Assembly (NCBI RefSeq): GCF_037102585.1
Contig: NW_027043820.1
Location: 1,274,501-1,338,500 of the forward strand
Reading direction: 5' to 3'
DNA: 64,000 nt
DNA from: Saccharomycopsis crataegensis
Lineage: Eukaryota > Ascomycota > Saccharomycetes > Ascoideales > Saccharomycopsidaceae
Part shown: one piece after another, positions 30,238-39,055 of the stretch
How the letters are laid out: every line of letters starts with the position of its first letter
How positions within the stretch are numbered: position 1 is the stretch's first letter
Position numbers and translations under genes: made by a program
The notes under the pieces: generated by a model
Seen by the model: the letters and a program-made list of their open reading frames with translations, nothing else
The model's database searches: none
What the model was told of the DNA's origin: nothing

Positions 30238-31872
30238 TCATCTCACCTCAAACCCCAAAAACTCCCGGGCAGCCCCTTCCCCAATCGCATACAACCCAAA
30301 CAACGTCCCAGTGAAATCCCACGCCGTAACGTCCCCAGCATCGATCCTCCCCAACTCAACCCACCGATGATGATGATCAAAATACTCAAATCGATAAGTA
30401 TCACGATCAGCAACTATTCGCAATGATAACCTACCCCCACCACCAGCATCTCCATAATCTGCTTCACCGTAACGAATATTGTTAGGAAGCCCCCGGGATT
30501 GAAAATACACTTTCCTCGTATCACTGCGATATCCCACTTCGAATACCCGGTACAAATCTTTGAATAAACAAATCCCCGACTTCACCCGCCCATCATTGCT
30601 TATTTGCATCGTCACTTTGGCAATTTCCAGTAATTGGCGCTGTCTAACGCCAATAAACGAAATCCCAACCGCTTCATCCACTAAATCCGCCTTCGAAGGT
30701 TGGATCTCGATTCTCCCTTTTCCAATTCGATAATTCAGTAAACAAGGATTCTTAATAAACAAATATTCCAACTTGTTATCTTGCTTCATAACTTCAAGTT
30801 TGCCAGGGGTATTGTCAAATTTTGGACCTTCCAACTTCAATGAAACTTTGTTATCAAACTTCGGCCATTCCCCAGACCAATCAATCCGAACAATAAATGA
30901 TTCTCTCCCCATTGGGTGCTTCCCATTCTCAAATCTCACTGCTAAAAACACACACCACCAACTGCCATCGTCCTGTACTTGGAAAAAATCACCATGCCCA
31001 GTATACTGAATGTAATCTGGCTCGCCAGACTCATTCAATACTGGCGCCGTAAACTCCCCGCTAGGATCGGCAGTGAATATTGGATTATTTGGCGATTCCT
31101 CATACGGACCATCAATGGTTTTACTCCTGGCAATGGTTAACATATGATGAGTGAAAGTTCCTCCATCAGAAACTAAACAATAATACCACCCATTCTTCTT
31201 GTAAATATGGGGTCCTTCAGGAACCACCCGACATCCTGACCACCCTTTCCAAATCTCCCGCTCTTGTGAAAGTTTTTCCCCAGTATCAATATCCAATTCA
31301 AATTGTTTAATAGTAGTCCTTGCCTGTCCCTCGATTCTCGGGTGATAAGTGTACGATCCAGTGACGTAAGCTTTACCATCTTCAAAGAAAAGATCTGGAT
31401 CAATACCTTGAAATTCGAAAAACACTGGGTCTGACCAACTTGATTCTTGATAGATATTGTCAGTGGAAATCACAAAATTGATATACTCTTTATCATTAGG
31501 TCTTGGGTTGACACAAGTGCAAATAATATAGAACCTCCCTTGGTGGTATCTGATAGTTGGTGCGGCAATACCCCAGTTGTAAATAAACGGTTTTGCATCA
31601 TCATGAACATCACTATAGGTTTGGATGATCGTGGTAACCTTAGATAAATCTACTTGACTGTGTCGATTTAACCCATTACCAATATGGGTCCAATTGGCCA
31701 AATCGGTTGACGCGTAGATAGGGATCCCGGGAAAAAATTGGAACGACGAGTTTGCTAAATAGTACACTCCGTCAACTTGACAGATAGTAGGATCCGGACT
31801 GAATCCTGAGATGATTGGGTTATTGATGATCATTTGGTGGTGTCGACTCATCAAATTGGAAAATTGGTCCAT
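30238..31872 (-). CDS. GH43 family beta-xylosidase / alpha-arabinofuranosidase, no signal peptide
   Basis: The protein has 544 residues from the ATG at 31870-31872. An N-terminal five-bladed propeller opens with NNPIISGFSPDPTICQVDGVYYLA; D27 is the likely catalytic base. GIDPDLFFEDGKAYVTGSY carries the second Asp and VPEGPHIYKKNGWYYCLVSDGG the catalytic Glu. The C-terminal 190 residues match the beta-sandwich that follows the propeller in the xylosidase subfamilies (KGRIEIQPS, WDFTGTLFGLYAIGEG). Such enzymes split xylo- or arabino-oligosaccharides from the non-reducing end. No signal peptide is present, so it would act on sugars taken up by the cell. Two CreA/Mig1-type sites lie just upstream. 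Substrate and whether the gene is ancestral or acquired cannot be told by eye. A shorter start at Met14 is possible. Confidence 0.88.
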   Translation of the reverse strand: MDQFSNLMSRHHQMIINNPIISGFSPDPTICQVDGVYYLANSSFQFFPGIPIYASTDLANWTHIGNGLNRHSQVDLSKVTTIIQTYSDVHDDAKPFIYNWGIAAPTIRYHQGRFYIICTCVNPRPNDKEYINFVISTDNIYQESSWSDPVFFEFQGIDPDLFFEDGKAYVTGSYTYHPRIEGQARTTIKQFELDIDTGEKLSQEREIWKGWSGCRVVPEGPHIYKKNGWYYCLVSDGGTFTHHMLTIARSKTIDGPYEESPNNPIFTADPSGEFTAPVLNESGEPDYIQYTGHGDFFQVQDDGSWWCVFLAVRFENGKHPMGRESFIVRIDWSGEWPKFDNKVSLKLEGPKFDNTPGKLEVMKQDNKLEYLFIKNPCLLNYRIGKGRIEIQPSKADLVDEAVGISFIGVRQRQLLEIAKVTMQISNDGRVKSGICLFKDLYRVFEVGYRSDTRKVYFQSRGLPNNIRYGEADYGDAGGGGRLSLRIVADRDTYRFEYFDHHHRWVELGRIDAGDVTAWDFTGTLFGLYAIGEGAAREFLGFEVR

Positions 31873-32476
31873 CAATATGGCCCACGGTTCATTTATATGC
31901 GATGATAGTGGATAGCCTATCTGGCCGGGGAAATCTGGCCAATTGAAATAGGTGGGGGATATGTAATTATATCATCATTATAGTCATCATTATAGTCATC
32001 ATCATTATTATTACTGAAATCTATTAAATGATTATTTTTTGCATTGATTTTTACTAATCCTTGTCTGATAAATGGCTACCACAGAATTTTTCGCTAATGC
32101 TGCACCACACATTCCCGTTGAAGTATTGCTTGCAAATAAATGAAATGATATGATAGCCAAATTAATGGCCCAAATATTGATCATAACTATTAGTATCGTA
32201 GCCACTAATATCTCATAAAATAATGGCCATATTATTAAAAACGAGATATCAATAATATTGCCTGTTTGCTGATTATTTTGTGTCTTTCACACAAGATAAG
32301 GAAGGCACCATGCGCATATTTTAATGACATGAGCCTTACACTATTAGCACAAACAGATAATATATAAATGATGGCTCTCTATCTATTTATGTATATATAT
32401 ATATATATATATGTATGTATTCTCTCTATTTAATTGCAATTCCCAAAGCATTTTCTTTAAAAAACAACAACTAAAA
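31873..32476. other. Divergent promoter, GH43 gene / secreted aspartyl protease
   Basis: This 604-bp region has CCGGGG (31925-31930) and GTGGGG (31952-31957), both fitting the SYGGRG core of Mig1/CreA carbon repressors, close to the GH43 start. A TATATA repeat at about 32392-32412 sits 65-85 bp before the protease ATG. I see no gene. Confidence 0.5.
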
Positions 32477-33667
32477 ATGCAACTCTCAACATCCACACTT
32501 TTATCAATAATCGCCACATTATCATCCTTCACCACCGCTGCCCCGGCACAAAAGGCCGCTCCTCTACAAGTCGACTTTAACGTCATAAGATACGGGGTGA
32601 GTAATTCCAGTTATGGGGCCCAAAAATCGGTACTCAGCGCCATAAATCTCAATTTAGCCAATGAATACTCGTTATATTTGGCGGAAATTCAAGTGGGGAC
32701 CCCAGGACAAACCCTTCAAGTCGATGTCGATACCGGGTCCTCTGATTTATGGATCCCTGCCATCGGTACTAAAGCCTCTAGTGGAACATTCAACGCCAGC
32801 AGTTCTTCCAGTTTTTCCAAGATCTCTAACGATTTCAAAATCGGTTACGGGGATGGGTCCCATGCTTTTGGTGATTGGGCCACCGAAAATGTCAACATCG
32901 GCGGGGCTCATCTTAAAGATATCAGATTGGGTTACGCCACCAACCAGACCGTGGGTAGAGGGCTTTTAGGTGTTGGTATGGTGGGCAATGAGGCGTCCAA
33001 CGTTTATAATAATATCACTTATCCTAATTTCCCAGCACAATTGAAAGATCAAGGGATCATCAATAAGAACGCATATTCGTTATACTTGAACTCGTTGGAT
33101 GCCAAAGCAGGATCGATCTTGTTTGGTGGGGTCGACCATGCCAAATATGAAGAGGAGTTGAAAACTTTAGATTTGGTGAATATTGACGACGAAGGAGAAA
33201 AAACTTCATCTCCTGTAGCATTTTTCGTCAATTTGGACGGAATTTCCCAGGGAGAAACTTCTTTCACCAATGATGCTTCTTATCCGGCATTATTGGATTC
33301 TGGGACCACCTTAATCTACGCTCCTTCTGCCATCGCCACCGCCATTGGTGAAAAATTCGGTACCAAAGTTCCATTTTTCGATGCTTACGTTACTTCTTGT
33401 AACAAAAAGGGTGAGGATGTCGAGTTCACCTTTGGTGACAAGACCATTAAGGTGCCATTCAGCAACTTGTTATATCAAATCAATGGTAAGTCTAATAAGC
33501 CAATGTTTGATGAGTGTTTGATTGGTGTTATGCCATCAAAAGATAATTCTTATATCCTTGGGGATGCCTTTTTGCGTTCCGCATACGTGTTGTACAATAT
33601 CGAAGACAACCAAGTGGGGATTTCCCAAGCAAAGTATACCACTGCTTCAGATATCGAGCTTCTTTAA
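32477..33667 (+). CDS. Candidapepsin-like secreted aspartyl protease
   Basis: The protein has 396 residues from the ATG at 32477; the frame is open 22 codons further upstream, but this start opens directly into a signal peptide (MQLSTSTLLSIIATLSSFTTAAPA). The pepsin fold has IQVGTPGQTLQVDVDTGSSDLWIP (D85) and PALLDSGTTLIYAP (about D273), the flap-region GYGDGSHAFGDWA and the closing YILGDAFLRSAYVLYNIEDNQVGISQAKYT. The last part matches candidapepsins (Saps). Only about 45 residues lie between signal peptide and the mature fold, and no Lys-Arg pair marks a Kex2 cut, unlike most Saps. There are several N-glycosylation sequons and no GPI tail, so the enzyme is likely released. It shares a promoter region with the GH43 gene. 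Confidence 0.9.
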   Translation: MQLSTSTLLSIIATLSSFTTAAPAQKAAPLQVDFNVIRYGVSNSSYGAQKSVLSAINLNLANEYSLYLAEIQVGTPGQTLQVDVDTGSSDLWIPAIGTKASSGTFNASSSSSFSKISNDFKIGYGDGSHAFGDWATENVNIGGAHLKDIRLGYATNQTVGRGLLGVGMVGNEASNVYNNITYPNFPAQLKDQGIINKNAYSLYLNSLDAKAGSILFGGVDHAKYEEELKTLDLVNIDDEGEKTSSPVAFFVNLDGISQGETSFTNDASYPALLDSGTTLIYAPSAIATAIGEKFGTKVPFFDAYVTSCNKKGEDVEFTFGDKTIKVPFSNLLYQINGKSNKPMFDECLIGVMPSKDNSYILGDAFLRSAYVLYNIEDNQVGISQAKYTTASDIELL

Positions 33668-33991
33668 AAGGAGAGATTCATACATTTTTTAACTTCATTT
33701 CTTTACACAAAGGATAGTGTACATTGATTGTGCAATCTATCATATCTATATTATTTCCCCTTTTTTACAGATTCTATTCCTCAATACAACATAGTTTTCA
33801 TTTATTATTATTATTATTATTAACATTATTATTTCGAAAAGTGGCAGGCTTTCTCAAAGGTTTGACATTAACCGGAAAATTATAAGATTAATTTAGAGCA
33901 ACTATTATAAAGATCCACTAAAACAGTTTATCGAGAGAGCCACTCTCTCATTATATACAAAATCATAACTTTGAAACAGCTTTACGCTAAC
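33668..33991. other. Convergent spacer, aspartyl protease / MGR3
   Basis: This 324-bp AT-rich spacer contains a (TTA)n run near 33800-33822 and nothing gene-like. Confidence 0.6.
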
Positions 33992-35383
33992 TCAATTTGA
34001 ATCTTCCGATTTGTCAACTATTTTCTTCAATTTCAGTAACTCATTATCACATTCAGCCACCAAATCATAAAACCCTACTGCCCGACCTTTCAATCTCGCC
34101 TCCACAAGTAACGCTTTCGATTTTTCGACATTCCCAATATGTAATTCAATGACCCCTAATGAGTACAATGACAACGCCATGGCACTTGAGAGCTCTGGAT
34201 TATTCTCCTTGTAAGTCGAAGGTACCGAATTACACAACCTAACCGAACATTTGTACCATTTAGATGCCTCATTCATTAAATGTTTACTGTTCTCTTGGTT
34301 CTCCGCTTGGTTTTCTGTAAGTGCCAACGCCTCATATGTTTCTGACCTTAGATAAAGCATCGACCCGCAAGAATTGATAGAATTAAGAATTTCCACCAAT
34401 TCAAACCCGGCACTTGGCATCCATTGAGTGGTACAAAGTTGCACCGCCGCCGCTATTTGCTTATACTCCTTTGTCAGTCTCAGATTACAAATTGACACAA
34501 AAAGATCTCTGACGTTAAAGAATTCTTCACGAAACGGTAGCCATTTTGATTTGATCAATGGGTAGCCGGTAAAGAATGCCCCCGATTCACCAACCGTTAA
34601 AGTGTAATCCTTATTGGCGGATTTCTCATTATTAGAAAAATCAGTGACGAGTAACACTTCGGAAGCAAGGGCTGGATCAATATTCGGATCAAACACATTA
34701 TTCCCACTGGCCCCTAATCTCTTCATCACCTCGTCCATTGCCTTTAATAAATGGGTGAACACAAATGATTGCAAGTACGATGACGCGCTAGATTTCTCAT
34801 TGAGCAGGGCATATTTGGTAACGAGGCGTAAATCTTTTTGGATCAAATGACCTTTTAATTCGCTATCAATAGATGGATCATTTAATGACTGCAAGTATCT
34901 GGCAGATATCTCATGATATATTTCGGAAGCGGCTTCACTATCACCCAACTTTTCGTACATTTCTCCAATTTTGAGTTCAATTCCAGTATATTCGTCAGAT
35001 ATTTGATCCAACTTCTCATCATTGGCAACTTCCAATGCTTCATAATACAACCCCAACGCTTTTTTATAATCGAAATTTTCCTTGATTGATTCTGCCCAGA
35101 GGGCTTTTCTTAATACTTTGGCTACCGGGGAACTGAAAGTATGATGAGGCCAGTAGAAGTACCATCCAATGAACCCAACCACTCCAATGGTACAAAGACT
35201 ATACAAAAGAATCCGTTTCCTCTTGGCTGATTTCTCCTCATGATGGAAAAAGTTCTTGTACGCCCTTTCACGTTCTGGAGATATTACCGCTTTCACAGAC
35301 CTTCCCAGACAAAAATTTCTATGCGATGAGCTAAGGAATAGGGAATTTATAATTCTTGACCTTCTGATAACAAAAGCTGTCAT
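33992..35383 (-). CDS. MGR3: Mitochondrial TPR-like protein, Mgr3 type
   Basis: The protein has 463 residues from the ATG at 35381-35383. The open frame runs about 54 codons further upstream, but this ATG begins a textbook presequence (MTAFVIRRSRIINSLFLSSSHRNF: Arg, Ser and hydrophobic residues, no acidic residue). A single membrane segment follows (about 58-78, LLYSLCTIGVVGFIGWYFYW). The rest is helical with TPR-like pairs, such as FDYKKALGLYYEALEVAN, ELKIGEMYEKLGDSEAASEIYHEI and ALSLYSLGVIELHIGNVEKSKALL. This layout fits Mgr3 of the inner mitochondrial membrane, which with Mgr1 hands substrates to the i-AAA protease Yme1. The layout and size (501 residues in S. cerevisiae) support the name. 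I did not match long sequence, so another mitochondrial TPR protein is possible. Confidence 0.65.
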   Translation of the reverse strand: MTAFVIRRSRIINSLFLSSSHRNFCLGRSVKAVISPERERAYKNFFHHEEKSAKRKRILLYSLCTIGVVGFIGWYFYWPHHTFSSPVAKVLRKALWAESIKENFDYKKALGLYYEALEVANDEKLDQISDEYTGIELKIGEMYEKLGDSEAASEIYHEISARYLQSLNDPSIDSELKGHLIQKDLRLVTKYALLNEKSSASSYLQSFVFTHLLKAMDEVMKRLGASGNNVFDPNIDPALASEVLLVTDFSNNEKSANKDYTLTVGESGAFFTGYPLIKSKWLPFREEFFNVRDLFVSICNLRLTKEYKQIAAAVQLCTTQWMPSAGFELVEILNSINSCGSMLYLRSETYEALALTENQAENQENSKHLMNEASKWYKCSVRLCNSVPSTYKENNPELSSAMALSLYSLGVIELHIGNVEKSKALLVEARLKGRAVGFYDLVAECDNELLKLKKIVDKSEDSN

Positions 35384-35578
35384 TTTGTGGTGAGATAATA
35401 CAGAGATAATAACGTATTTACATTTATTGTCACCTACATTATTATTATTATTATTATTTACTTTGCGGGTTTTTCCCTTTGCTGCCGGGTTCATAACATG
35501 TGGGACCACACCGCTCTCTTTGCACGCCAATATATCTTCCAACATTGAGTATAATATATGTGTATTCGTGATGAATGC

Positions 35579-36103
35579 TTATTGTTTATCTATTATCGTG
35601 AAATCTATCAAATTGTCGTTGGATATTTTTTGGCGGTTCGTGAGGTACCCTGCCAACTGCAAGCACTCTGTTGCAACATCGCTAATACATCGAAAACGCG
35701 ATGATCCCAATGGGGTGCCCCCATACCATCTGGCGACAACAATTAAGATATTCACCAATTTAGTGCGATCTAATAACCCCTGTAGTCGCAACCCTGCCCC
35801 GCCTTCGCCATCGTCATGATACCCTTGGTCGACCACTCGAAGTGGGCTGTCGGAGTTGCTCGGCGAGTTTCCAATCTTGAAAGCGTACATTTGGGGGTGT
35901 GTGGCCTTTTTCAATGCCTTTTCTATTTCCATTAGACCTTGTAATGCTTGGGGGATATCTTTTCTATCATGGATTGCAATGCAATAACCTTTGAATTTCG
36001 ACTTCTTGACCGTCAATACCGTCGACTCCGTCCATTTCGACGATACTTTTGAAGAGATGCTCCTCTTCGTAACTTCATTCATAATCCTCAAATAGCCATT
36101 CAT
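35579..36103 (-). CDS. YDL177C: UPF0029/IMPACT-family protein (YDL177C-like)
   Basis: The protein has 174 residues from the ATG at 36101-36103; a second ATG at residue 8 is also possible. The UPF0029 signature is clear: KSKFKGYCIAI, then ATHPQMYAFKIG, QGYHDDGEGGAGLRLQGLL and NILIVVARWYGGTPLGSSRFRCI. This domain is the C-terminal half of Yih1/IMPACT, which restrain the Gcn2 kinase. YDL177C has the domain alone, as here, with no RWD domain, and is 170 residues long. Its biochemical role is not established. The gene lies 195 bp upstream of MGR3 on the same strand. Confidence 0.88.
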   Translation of the reverse strand: MNGYLRIMNEVTKRSISSKVSSKWTESTVLTVKKSKFKGYCIAIHDRKDIPQALQGLMEIEKALKKATHPQMYAFKIGNSPSNSDSPLRVVDQGYHDDGEGGAGLRLQGLLDRTKLVNILIVVARWYGGTPLGSSRFRCISDVATECLQLAGYLTNRQKISNDNLIDFTIIDKQ

Positions 36104-37114
36104 TGGCAATCAAACCGGTATCTTGGAAAATAATAACACAAATCTAAACTGAATCGCACCCAGGAATGAAAGATCCAGGAGACCAGAAAAAATCATCGGG
36201 GGGTGCTTATCGCCGGGGCTGCGCAATCACACAACCGCCTGTTGGGTGCTTTCCCAATATGGAGTGCGCGGTTTGCAATATTCATGATGTTTGTTTTTAT
36301 CGGCACAAGTGTTTTTAAGGCGCGAATACTGCTAACGAAGCTCTGTAAACTAAAACTCTGAGTTTAAAAGACTTCTTTCTCAGTAAATTTCATCAATTTG
36401 GTTCGAGTCTTTTGGTTTTCCGTATCTGATCCCAAAATAGAAGGGTTCAATATCACCATAAGCATTTTCCATTGATTTATGTTTTAATTGGTACTGTTCA
36501 TATTGTGCTTGGTTTCCACGAGAAGTTTCTTGTCCCTCATTGTGAACCAACATAATAAACTCCCTTGTATCAGATGGTCCACATACATTTTTTTATCCAA
36601 TACTAAGGCCACCTCCAAGGACATTAAGCCCCAAAAGTCCCATCCTTTCGGATCTTCTCCTATACACTGACTTTCCACTCTGAATAATTTCATCAAAAAA
36701 CTCGAATTGTGAAATTCTATGATTCCATTTGATTCCATTGTTTGAAGGGAATATTGAAGGTGACGTCGAGGAAGTATAAAAAGGCATCTTCACAGAAATT
36801 GCGGCTGATTCGGGTTATTGCTTTAGTCTTATGAAATGTTACAAGGTGCGTTCTTTGAGAGGAATTTTGCTGATTTATAATTGAGATATGGGTGAATTAT
36901 ACCAATTTAATAAACTGAACATACATCCAAACTAGAATCAGATCTCCATGACTTCTGATATGATCATCTCCCAGTTCAACTAAACCCCCCGTTGTTGTTC
37001 ATTGGTGGCCGGGTTATGAAAAAAAAAAAAGCAGCCCATCAAATTATTCCATCACCAAAATCATGGCCCCACTAGTTGACGGTTAACCTTTTTTCTTATT
37101 ATTATTGTCTCTCA
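36104..37114. other. Divergent promoter region, UPF0029 gene / JmjC gene
   Basis: This 1011-bp region is GC-richer near 36190-36265 and AT-rich elsewhere. It contains one frame with normal-looking protein composition (36484-36738, minus strand), described separately. A-tract at 37020-37031. I see no RNA gene; GGTTCGAGTC near 36400 is not part of a tRNA fold. Confidence 0.45.
36484..36738 (-). CDS. Possible small gene or gene remnant, 84 residues
   Basis: An ATG frame of 84 codons gives a protein of balanced composition, including GWDFWGLMSLEVALVLDK and LLCWFTMRDKKLLVE. Five Trp/Cys-type rare residues and alternating hydrophobic and charged stretches make it look unlike the low-complexity frames of other spacers. 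I do not recognise it. It could be a small gene, an exon of a spliced gene, or a remnant. No promoter evidence beyond general AT-richness. Confidence 0.3.
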   Translation of the reverse strand: MESNGIIEFHNSSFLMKLFRVESQCIGEDPKGWDFWGLMSLEVALVLDKKMYVDHLIQGSLLCWFTMRDKKLLVETKHNMNSTN

Positions 37115-38636
37115 ATGCCCCCCATAATGACCGATAATCCTGCTATTTTGCCAGACCATTACAGCAATGGCCATGTGCCTGTATTTACTCCGGTAGGTTT
37201 TTTTTTTGTTGTTGTCTTAGTAACATTTGTTGACCATGGACTAACAGAACCACTCCTAGACAATAGACCAATTTGCTGATTTCAACAAATTCGTGAAGGC
37301 CATCAATTCATATGGTATGGAATCAGGGATTGTCAAAGTGATTCCTCCAAAAGAATGGGTCGATGCATTACCACAAATCACCGCCGAAAAAATCCTGTCG
37401 GTGAAGATCAGAAACCCTATTGTACAAAACATCAACGGGGCAAAAGGAGTCTATGTAGCGGAAAATATCGAAAAAAAGCGAACTTTCAGTTTACCAGAAT
37501 GGAAAAAACTTTCACAGATGTCGAACCATCAACCACCGTATCCAAGAGGTGCGAAACGAAGACAATCGATCGTGAAAAACGAGGCTGCTGCCCAGAAAGT
37601 TGATCAAACCGAGTTTGATTATAATATCAATACCGATGATTTCACCCCCGAGCGTTGCGAGTTTTTGGAAAACAATTATTGGAAAACTTTGTCTTACGCT
37701 CAGCCAATGTACGGAGCAGATTGTCTCGGATCGATCTTTGATGACTCCATCGATTGCTGGAACGTTGCCCGCCTCCCGAACCTTCTCGACTACTTGGACG
37801 CCCTGATACCCGGGGTCAACGATGCCTATTTATACGCTGGTTTATGGAAAGCGTCATTTGCCTGGCATTTAGAAGACCAAGATCTTTATTCGATAAATTA
37901 CTTGCATTTCGGGGCCCCAAAACAATGGTACTCGATCCCTCAAACCCAGGCTCAAGAGTTTTATTCATTAATGGTAGAATCGTTTCCCGAAAACCATAAA
38001 CAGTGTTCGGAGTTTCTACGACACAAGACGTTCATGGCCAGTCCAAGTTTCTTGGAATCAAAGGGTATCCAAGTCAACAAGGTCACTCACCATCAACACG
38101 AATTCATCATCACTTTCCCGTTCGGGTATCATGCGGGGTTCAACTACGATTATAATTTGGCAGAAAGTGTGAATTTCGCCTTAGAAGAATGGCTTGATAT
38201 GGGGTTGAAGTCCAAAAAATGTGAATGTATTGCCGACTCTGTGGGGATTGATGTAGTAAAATTGATCAACGATATCAAAAAATCTGGAGATAACGAAGAA
38301 GTAAATAATTACCAATTACCTGAAGATAAAATGGCTGCAAAATTCAATGAAAGGCATTCATTATCCCCATTGTCTAAGGAGCCTCTAATTCAAAAACAAG
38401 ATGATGAATACGTGGGGGTGAAGAAAACTGAAGTATTTAAACCTCTTAAAATAAGGTTGAGGTTTTATGGTGATGGAATTCTGCAAAAGAAAACCAAGAG
38501 AAAATATACTACTACTATTACTACTACTACTAATAATAATAATAATGATGTTGATGATGATGATGATGATAATAATAATGGTACGATTGAATCTGCAAAG
38601 AAACCTAAAATTAATGATGGGTTTCTTGCCGTATAG
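37115..38636 (+). CDS. RPH1: JmjN/JmjC histone demethylase, KDM4/Rph1 type, without zinc fingers
   Basis: Exons 37115-37192 and 37260-38636 join to 484 residues. The splice restores the JmjN motif VPVFTPTIDQFADF followed by KAINSYGMESGIVKVIPPKEW. The JmjC domain shows AYLYAGLWKASFAWHLEDQDLYSINYLHFGAPKQWYSIP, with iron ligands H229 and E231, and GYHAGFNYDYNLAESVNFA with H317. KKCECIADSVGID gives the post-JmjC zinc cysteines. KDM4 enzymes remove methyl groups from H3K36 and H3K9 with 2-oxoglutarate and oxygen. Yeast Rph1 (796 residues) and Gis1 (894) end in two C2H2 fingers that bind DNA. This protein stops after a Thr/Asn/Asp-rich tail and has none. Rph1 is used as the family name; one-to-one orthology is not certain. 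A later in-frame ATG at 37127 could also serve as start. Confidence 0.9.
37193..37259 (+). other. Intron of the JmjC gene (67 nt)
   Basis: The donor is GTAGGT at 37193. A GACTAAC branch-like site lies at about 37239-37245 and the acceptor CCTAG ends at 37259. Phase-0 joining gives FTP-TIDQF, which fits the JmjN consensus. A donor 4 nt later with another acceptor would also keep frame, but fits the family less well. Confidence 0.85.
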
Positions 38637-39055
38637 CTAAACCATTAAATTTCGATTCCTTACCATATAGCTAGCAACTTATATAAATGATTTATGAATA
38701 TATCTGTTTATTTTACACACACACAAAAAAAAAAAAGGGAATTGTGTATCTACCTGAATACTTCATCTATTTTCTTTTTTAGAAAAAATATTAATGCCAA
38801 AACTAAAGAAAAATGAAACCCAGAATTTCTAAATGAAGTCAAAAGACACTAGAAAATTGAAAAAGCTAATATGTTTGAAGAATATTTTTCAACACATAAA
38901 TGAAAATGAAAATAATTAACAATTTCAAAGTAAAATATTATAAGAATTCATAGAACAAAGAAAGAAAAAAAAAAAAAAAAAAAGAAATCATGATAAAAAA
39001 TAAAATACAATTGAATACACGCATTCATTATCCCCGTCAAACTAACAAGAAATGG
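38637..39055. other. Convergent spacer, JmjC gene / FHL1
   Basis: This 419-bp AT-rich spacer has A-tracts near 38725-38736 and 38966-38981. No gene seen. Confidence 0.6.

Noticed and set aside
36395-36420. GGTTCGAGTC word resembling a tRNA T-loop
   Set aside because: No acceptor stem, D arm or anticodon arm could be fitted around it.
37193-37280. Alternative splice of the JmjC gene with donor 4 nt later and acceptor at 37265
   Set aside because: It keeps the frame but gives FTPVDQF, which fits the JmjN consensus less well than FTPTIDQF.
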